5,673 nt of DNA, taken from NCBI GenBank assembly GCA_943326825.2, contig CALPUT020000182.1:1-5673 (forward strand), in the 5' to 3' direction. Positions within the stretch are counted from its first letter, which is position 1. Every line of letters starts with the position of its first letter. Of this stretch, positions 1 to 3,994 are shown piece after piece. The DNA is from Chryseobacterium gleum. Its GTDB lineage: Bacteria > Bacteroidota > Bacteroidia > Flavobacteriales_D > Crocinitomicaceae. The notes beneath the pieces were generated by a model. The model was not told the DNA's origin, did no database searches, and was given only the letters and a program-made list of their open reading frames with translations. The translations under genes were made by a program, and so were the position numbers.

Positions 1-152
1 GAAATTGAAGAAATTAATTTTTCATTTTCAGAGGCAGACCAAGGATGAATTCCAGAAGAAAAATAATTGTATTCTTCTATGTTATCTTCTGATTTATTGA
101 AGATAACGTTTGAATTCTTTGTGGGAAAATGAGAATGAATATTAAGTAACAT
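1..152 (-). CDS. TatD-family metal-dependent hydrolase, N-terminal fragment (C-terminus outside window)
   Basis: The minus strand is open from an ATG at 152-150 to the window edge and gives 50 residues beginning MLLNIHSHFPTKNSN. The HxH pair (His6, His8) right after a short hydrophobic strand is the first metal-ligand motif of TatD-type TIM-barrel amidohydrolases. Residues 30-38 (YFSSGIHPW) match the second-strand G-[IL]-HP motif of that family. TatD proteins are cytoplasmic divalent-metal hydrolases, several with DNase activity. The later metal ligands (Glu and the downstream His and Asp residues) lie outside the window, so catalytic completeness cannot be judged. The ATG was chosen because it places HxH at residues 6-8, as is normal, and no other ATG lies between it and an in-frame upstream stop. 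No Shine-Dalgarno is present, as in the other genes here. The gene is divergent from the transporter genes and probably unrelated to peptide uptake. Family assignment is fairly firm; the exact substrate is unknown. Confidence 0.82.
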   Translation of the reverse strand, partial: MLLNIHSHFPTKNSNVIFNKSEDNIEEYNYFSSGIHPWSASENEKLISSI

Positions 153-339
153 GTTTAAATTTTTGATTTTACAAGAATCGAAAATTGTTTAAAACCTAAT
201 CTACTTTCTGAAAAAGGTTAAATCTTTAAAATAAAATTAATATTTTTAACCGTTATTGAATAAGAAATGACGCTATTTCTTTTCTTATTCAATGATGCAC
301 ATTCTATTTTTTATTCATTTTTAAATTCAGAATTAATAA
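153..339. promoter_or_regulatory. Divergent intergenic region between the TatD-like gene and the first peptide transporter
   Basis: These 187 bases separate two start codons that point away from each other, so they should hold promoters for both directions. No perfect TAnnTTTG (the Bacteroidota -7 box) occurs on either strand. Near matches are TACTTTCT at 202-209 and TATTTTTT at 305-312 on the plus strand, and TAGGTTTT on the minus strand (198 down to 191). None has a TTG at the expected 17-23 base spacing, so no promoter is assigned. The only strong structure is the inverted repeat at 251-297, listed separately. No credible small ORF was seen. Confidence 0.6.
251..297. repeat. Perfect 13-bp inverted repeat / long hairpin upstream of the first transporter
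   Basis: ATTGAATAAGAAA at 255-267 is the exact reverse complement of TTTCTTATTCAAT at 281-293, with 13 bases between the arms. In RNA the stem extends outward to 251/297 through two G-U and two Watson-Crick pairs (17 pairs in all). An alternative inner pairing GAAAT (264-268) with ATTTC (275-279) is possible. The repeat ends 42 bases before the ATG of the gene at 340. Because the flanking genes diverge, an ordinary 3'-end terminator is not expected here, and no T-tract abuts the stem. It is therefore more likely an operator for a dimeric regulator or a 5'-leader structure. Function is inference. Confidence 0.7.
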
Positions 340-2385
340 ATGCAATCATTAAATAAAAATTCTATTAACATTTTTGACGAACCGGTTTTAGGTCATCCTC
401 AAGGGTTATTTATTTTGTTTTTCACAGAAATGTGGGAACGTTTTTCATATTACGGGATGCGTGCCTTGTTGGTCTTGTTTTTGATGAGCTCAATTGGAGA
501 AGGTGGTTGGGACTGGACAAGTGCTCAAGCAATGTCATTGTATGGAACGTATACTTCAATGGTTTATTTAACTCCAATTTTAGGTGGTTATTTGGCGGAT
601 CGATATTTAGGTTATCGGAATGCAGTTTTAATTGGAGCGATTGTTATGACTTTAGGTCACGTTTCTATGGCTTTAGAATTTCATCATATTTTCTTGTACA
701 TCGGTATTGGTTGTTTAATTGTTGGAAATGGATTTTTCAAACCAAATATGACATCTATTATTTCAACGATGTACAAAGATGCTCCAGAGAAAAAAGATGG
801 AGCTTATACAATTTTTTATATGGGAGTAAATGCAGGATCATTCTTAGGGATTATGTTGTGTGGATACTTAGGAGAAACGTTAGGTTGGTCTTACGGTTTT
901 GGTTTGGCTGGAATCTTTATGATTTTAGGAATGATTCAGTTTTATTTCTCTCAAAAAATATTTGGAAATATTGGTGAAAAACCTGTTAAAGTATCAAATG
1001 AGAATCCCAAAGAAGTAAAATTGGAATTTGAAGGAGATCGTTTAAATCCATTTACTCAAGTAGATAAAATAATTATTTTTATTTGTGCATTAGCAGGTTT
1101 AATTTGGGTAATCAATGATCCGATGAGTACAATTGCAGGTTCAAATATATTGAAATTTGGAACGTTTGATGCTTCTAACTATGTCATTTTAGGAGCTGTA
1201 ATTTTATTCTTTTATCTACTCTTTTCAAGAATTATTAGATATCCAAAAATTACGAGAGATCGTATGGTTGCAATTGTGACTTTCGCATTATTTATGATTG
1301 TATACAATGCATCGTTTGAACAAGCAGGTGGCTCGATGACGATTTTTGCAAAGCAATTTACATCTAGAAGTTTAGTTGGTTCCTATGCAATATTGTTTAC
1401 TACAATTGACTTTATTATTACAGTTGTACCTATTTTAGTAATCACTTGGGTGTTATTCATGTTGTTTAAACGTATTTACAAGAAATATGTAGTGTCAACA
1501 ATTGTTTTGATTTTAAGTTTTTCATTTGTTTGGATCTTAATCGGTTGGAAGTTAAATAGAGATATAAATTCAAAATCATTTAAAATTGAATATTCATCTT
1601 TCAGTGAAATGAAGTTGAATGAAGAATCTGGGAAAAAAGAAGAAGTGAAAACATTGGTTTACATGGCTTCAAAAGATTTAACTTCTAAAAAATTAAATAC
1701 AGAATCAACAGATATCAGTGTTGCTGAACAATTCAAAATCGGATCAGAAGTCTATTTGTTAGATACTGATAAGAAAGGGAAATTAATGTACATAGAAAAA
1801 TCACGTGCACTTAAAATTGAACCAGAACGATTAATCAAAGGTAAAGTAACCGAAATCAAAAAAGGGATTGAAGTAAAAGCTTCTTGGTTCGGAATTTTGA
1901 ATTCATTGTTTATTATTATTCTAGCACCTTTATTCTCAAAATGGTGGGAGAGTAAATTTAACCCAGGTGCTTCAGTAAAATACGGGATTGGATTAATCTT
2001 TATCGGACTTGGATTTGGAGCTTTGGCTCTTGGTTCAATCGGAATTATAAAAGGAGCTACAAGTGCTTCTGTAAGCATGTTATGGTTGGTTGCAGCATAT
2101 TTATTTCATACGTTAGGAGAATTGTGTATCTCCCCAGTTTCGTTATCTTATGTAAGTAAATTAGTGCCAGGTAGAATGATTGCTTTAATGTTCGGGATTT
2201 GGTACATTGCATTAGCTATCGGCAATAAAATAGCAGGTAAAATGGGAGGTCAAATTGAAGCAATTCAAGAAAATCATTCGATAAGTTATTTCTTTCTTAT
2301 TTTCACAATAATTCCTGCTTCTATTGGTATTATTGCGATTTTAATATATCCAGCTCTTAAGAAAATTATGCATGGCGTTAAATAA
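340..2385 (+). CDS. POT/PTR-family proton-coupled oligopeptide transporter with TM7-TM8 insertion (681 aa)
   Basis: This is an inner-membrane symporter predicted to import di-/tripeptides with protons (POT family, MFS; DtpT/PepT-like). TM1 carries EMWERFSYYGMR (Glu30, Glu33, Arg34, Tyr37, Tyr38, Arg41). TM2 has MVYL (Tyr76), followed by the GGYLADRYLG MFS loop motif. TM4 has GFFKPN (Lys134), TM5 FYMGVNAG (Asn164), TM7 FEQ (Glu327) and TM10 GELCISPV (Glu594). By family knowledge Arg41-Glu327 and Lys134-Glu594 form the gating salt bridges. The usual TM7 Trp four residues before the FEQ Glu is Asn323. The bacterial HA/HB pair is present (about 242-259 and 279-298). At 681 residues it is far longer than the roughly 480-560 usual for the family. 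The surplus is an insertion at about 344-515 holding two more hydrophobic helices (354-377, 383-403) and a Lys/Glu-rich domain (404-514), giving about 16 helices. A TAA at 337-339 abuts the ATG in frame, so this is the earliest start. The next transporter begins 85 bases downstream. The peptide substrate range cannot be read from sequence. Confidence 0.93.
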   Translation: MQSLNKNSINIFDEPVLGHPQGLFILFFTEMWERFSYYGMRALLVLFLMSSIGEGGWDWTSAQAMSLYGTYTSMVYLTPILGGYLADRYLGYRNAVLIGAIVMTLGHVSMALEFHHIFLYIGIGCLIVGNGFFKPNMTSIISTMYKDAPEKKDGAYTIFYMGVNAGSFLGIMLCGYLGETLGWSYGFGLAGIFMILGMIQFYFSQKIFGNIGEKPVKVSNENPKEVKLEFEGDRLNPFTQVDKIIIFICALAGLIWVINDPMSTIAGSNILKFGTFDASNYVILGAVILFFYLLFSRIIRYPKITRDRMVAIVTFALFMIVYNASFEQAGGSMTIFAKQFTSRSLVGSYAILFTTIDFIITVVPILVITWVLFMLFKRIYKKYVVSTIVLILSFSFVWILIGWKLNRDINSKSFKIEYSSFSEMKLNEESGKKEEVKTLVYMASKDLTSKKLNTESTDISVAEQFKIGSEVYLLDTDKKGKLMYIEKSRALKIEPERLIKGKVTEIKKGIEVKASWFGILNSLFIIILAPLFSKWWESKFNPGASVKYGIGLIFIGLGFGALALGSIGIIKGATSASVSMLWLVAAYLFHTLGELCISPVSLSYVSKLVPGRMIALMFGIWYIALAIGNKIAGKMGGQIEAIQENHSISYFFLIFTIIPASIGIIAILIYPALKKIMHGVK

Positions 2386-2396
2386 TTGTTAAAAAA

Positions 2397-2413
2397 AATA
2401 AACCTCGGTTTTT
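2397..2413 (+). terminator. Weak terminator-like hairpin after the first transporter
   Basis: Eleven bases after the stop codon, AAAC/GTTT arms (2400-2403 and 2408-2411) enclose the tetraloop CTCG. An A-run stands before the stem and five T's run into its 3' side (2409-2413). The stem is only about four pairs plus possible bulged A-T pairs. Termination would be inefficient at best, and read-through into the gene at 2471 is plausible. Confidence 0.3.
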
Positions 2414-2430
2414 ATCATAAGTAACAATAA

Positions 2431-2454
2431 GTGAAATAATATTTCTATTTTCAC
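2431..2454. repeat. Small imperfect palindrome in the gap before the second transporter
   Basis: GTGAAA (2431-2436) pairs with TTTCAC (2449-2454) across 12 bases, or alternatively GAAAT (2433-2437) with ATTTC (2441-2445) across three. It ends 16 bases before the ATG at 2471. The GAAAT...ATTTC element also occurs inside the hairpin upstream of the first transporter. In such AT-rich DNA this could be chance. A leader hairpin or operator is possible but unproven. Confidence 0.25.
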
Positions 2455-2470
2455 GACCTAAAGTTTTATA

Positions 2471-3931
2471 ATGATGAGTACAGAAAACACTAATAAAATA
2501 GTTGAAAATGAGATTTCTTTAATTGATAGAATAGAAGCTCAAGGAACATTGTTTGGACATCCAAAAGGATTGTATTTATTGTTTTTCACAGAGTTATGGG
2601 AAAGATTCTCATATTATGGCATGAGAGCGATATTGATTTTGTACATGACTAAGTTGTGGATAGAAAATGGATTAAATATACCAGAAAGTAGTGCGACTCT
2701 TATCTATGGTTTCTTTACAGGTTTCGTATATTTTACTCCAATTTTAGGTGGCTGGGTAGCTGATAAATATTTAGGGCAAAGAAACGCAATAACAATTGGT
2801 GGAATAACGATGTTTTTGGGTCAACTAATACTTTTTAGTGTTAATACTCATATAGGTTTGGCAATCGGTTTAGTTTTGTTAATAATTGGAAATGGATTTT
2901 TCAAACCAAATATTTCAACTTTAGTAGGAAGATTATATAGGGATGGTGATAACAGAAAAGATTCAGCATTCTCAATATTTTACATGGGAATTAATATGGG
3001 TGCATTAATTGCTCCATTTGCTGTAGCGATTTTATGTAATGGAATTTTTGCAACTAAAGGAAGTGATGGAGAGATTTTAAGTTATGGATATAAATATGGC
3101 TTTTTAGCTGCTGCTATTGGTATGGCAATTGGGCAGATACTTTTCAATTTGCTTTCAAAAAAATATTTGTTAGAAATAGGCACAAAACCTAATAAAGAAT
3201 CAAGAAAACCTAAAACTGAATCAGTTGATGGTGTTCAAAATGGAGATGTAAAAGTTCCATTAACATTAGTTGAGAAACAAAGAATAGCAGTTATTTTCAT
3301 ATTAACATTTTTTGTCATATTCTTTTGGGCAGGTTTTGAGCAAGCAGGATCTTCAATGACTTTATATACGGATAAATATATTGATAGATCATTTTTTAAT
3401 ACAACTATTTCAACAGAATTGTTTCAGTCTGTAAACCCTCTATTTATTGTAGTCCTTGCACCATTTTTCGCTTGGTTTTGGAATTCTAAATATGGATCAA
3501 AATTAACGACACCTGTAAAAATGAGCTTGGGAATGATATTATTAGGGATTGGATTCTTATTTATGTTATATGCTACTTCAGAAGTTATTACTGAAGGAAA
3601 AGGTGATCACGAAGTAGTTCGACACAAAGCAGCTCTAATTTGGTTGATAATGACATACTTCTTCCATACAATTGGTGAGTTATGTTTATCACCAGTAGGT
3701 TTATCTATGATTACAAAATTAGCACCTGTAAAATTAGCATCTATGTTGATGGGAGTTTGGATGTTATCTACTTTTGTCGCTAATATTATGGGTGGTTTTA
3801 TTGCTGCTTTTGTTGAAAAATTAGGAGCAGCAACAATTTTTGGGACAATTGCAATTTTTGTAATTTCACTTGGTTTATTGATGTTGTTGGTAACTAAAAG
3901 ATTGTCTAAAATGATGCATGGTGTCAATTAG
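2471..3931 (+). CDS. POT/PTR-family proton-coupled oligopeptide transporter, 12-helix form (486 aa)
   Basis: Predicted inner-membrane H+/di-tripeptide symporter. TM1 has ELWERFSYYGMR (Glu41, Glu44, Arg45, Tyr48, Tyr49, Arg52), TM2 FVYF (Tyr87) and then GGWVADKYLG. TM4 has GFFKPNIST (Lys145), TM5 YMGINMG (Asn175), TM7 FWAGFEQ (Trp286, Glu290), TM10 GELCLSPVG (Glu403) and TM11 Trp430. These are all the coupling and pocket positions expected from the PepT structures, except that the first Glu of the PepTSt EEQ motif is Phe289, as in both neighbours. Length is normal, but the composition is not. TM6 (207-229) is joined to TM7 (271-296) by one hydrophilic loop with no HA/HB helices. The saved length is taken up by a cytoplasmic N-terminal tail of about 30 residues and longer TM5-TM6 and TM9-TM10 loops. 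The start is the first of two tandem ATGs; an in-frame TAA at 2459-2461 rules out anything earlier. It is probably co-transcribed with the gene ending at 2385. A strong terminator follows 22 bases after its stop. Confidence 0.93.
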   Translation: MMSTENTNKIVENEISLIDRIEAQGTLFGHPKGLYLLFFTELWERFSYYGMRAILILYMTKLWIENGLNIPESSATLIYGFFTGFVYFTPILGGWVADKYLGQRNAITIGGITMFLGQLILFSVNTHIGLAIGLVLLIIGNGFFKPNISTLVGRLYRDGDNRKDSAFSIFYMGINMGALIAPFAVAILCNGIFATKGSDGEILSYGYKYGFLAAAIGMAIGQILFNLLSKKYLLEIGTKPNKESRKPKTESVDGVQNGDVKVPLTLVEKQRIAVIFILTFFVIFFWAGFEQAGSSMTLYTDKYIDRSFFNTTISTELFQSVNPLFIVVLAPFFAWFWNSKYGSKLTTPVKMSLGMILLGIGFLFMLYATSEVITEGKGDHEVVRHKAALIWLIMTYFFHTIGELCLSPVGLSMITKLAPVKLASMLMGVWMLSTFVANIMGGFIAAFVEKLGAATIFGTIAIFVISLGLLMLLVTKRLSKMMHGVN

Positions 3932-3945
3932 AAAGATATAATTGT

Positions 3946-3953
3946 TATTTTTG
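3946..3953 (+). promoter_or_regulatory. Candidate Bacteroidota -7 box (TATTTTTG) for the third transporter
   Basis: TATTTTTG matches the Bacteroidota/Flavobacterium sigma-A -7 consensus TAnnTTTG at every fixed position. It is the only perfect match I found in the three gaps. The expected -33 TTG is not exact: GTG at 3921-3923 (two of three bases, 22-base spacer) is the best candidate. Initiation would be expected a few bases after 3953, that is, inside the left arm of the adjoining terminator hairpin, about 35 bases before the ATG at 3995. Chance occurrence in AT-rich DNA cannot be excluded. Confidence 0.4.
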
Positions 3954-3981
3954 AAAGCAGTGCCCTTGGTACTGCTTTTTT
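3954..3981 (+). terminator. Strong Rho-independent terminator after the second transporter
   Basis: AAAGCAGTGCC (3954-3964) pairs with GGTACTGCTTT (3968-3978), giving 11 pairs with one G-U, a CTT triloop (3965-3967) and a run of six T's at 3976-3981. This is the clearest intrinsic terminator in the window. It starts 22 bases past the stop of the gene ending at 3931. It ends only 13 bases before the ATG of the next gene, so it sits in that gene's leader as well as at the end of the upstream gene. Confidence 0.85.
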
Positions 3982-3994
3982 ATTTAAATGTTTT

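Noticed and set aside
1..48. Plus-strand frame ending in TGA at 46-48 that could be the tail of an upstream gene
   Set aside because: Only 15 unremarkable residues are visible, and the same DNA encodes a clear TatD-like N-terminus on the minus strand.
153..339. Riboswitch or CRISPR-like structure ahead of the first transporter
   Set aside because: Only one inverted repeat is present, with no spaced direct repeats and no conserved aptamer core that I recognise.
722..749. 28 bases identical between the first and second transporters (722-749 and 2886-2913), suggesting a recombination repeat
   Set aside because: The segment encodes the invariant GNGFFKPN motif and the two genes share codon preference. 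Flanking sequence diverges at once, so protein constraint explains it without recent gene conversion.
432..977. 181-codon plus-strand frame inside the first transporter
   Set aside because: It overlaps the real gene in another frame, is rich in Trp, Cys, Arg and Phe with no recognisable motif, and the POT motifs lie in the other frame. It is a shadow frame.
1752..2078. 108-codon minus-strand frame antisense to the first transporter
   Set aside because: It lies antisense to the inserted domain and TM8-TM9, has no motif or leader signal, and its hydrophobic pattern mirrors the sense gene.
3607..3927. 106-codon minus-strand frame antisense to the end of the second transporter
   Set aside because: It is antisense to conserved TM10-TM12 sequence, shows no protein-family features and has no gap or promoter suggesting a separate gene.
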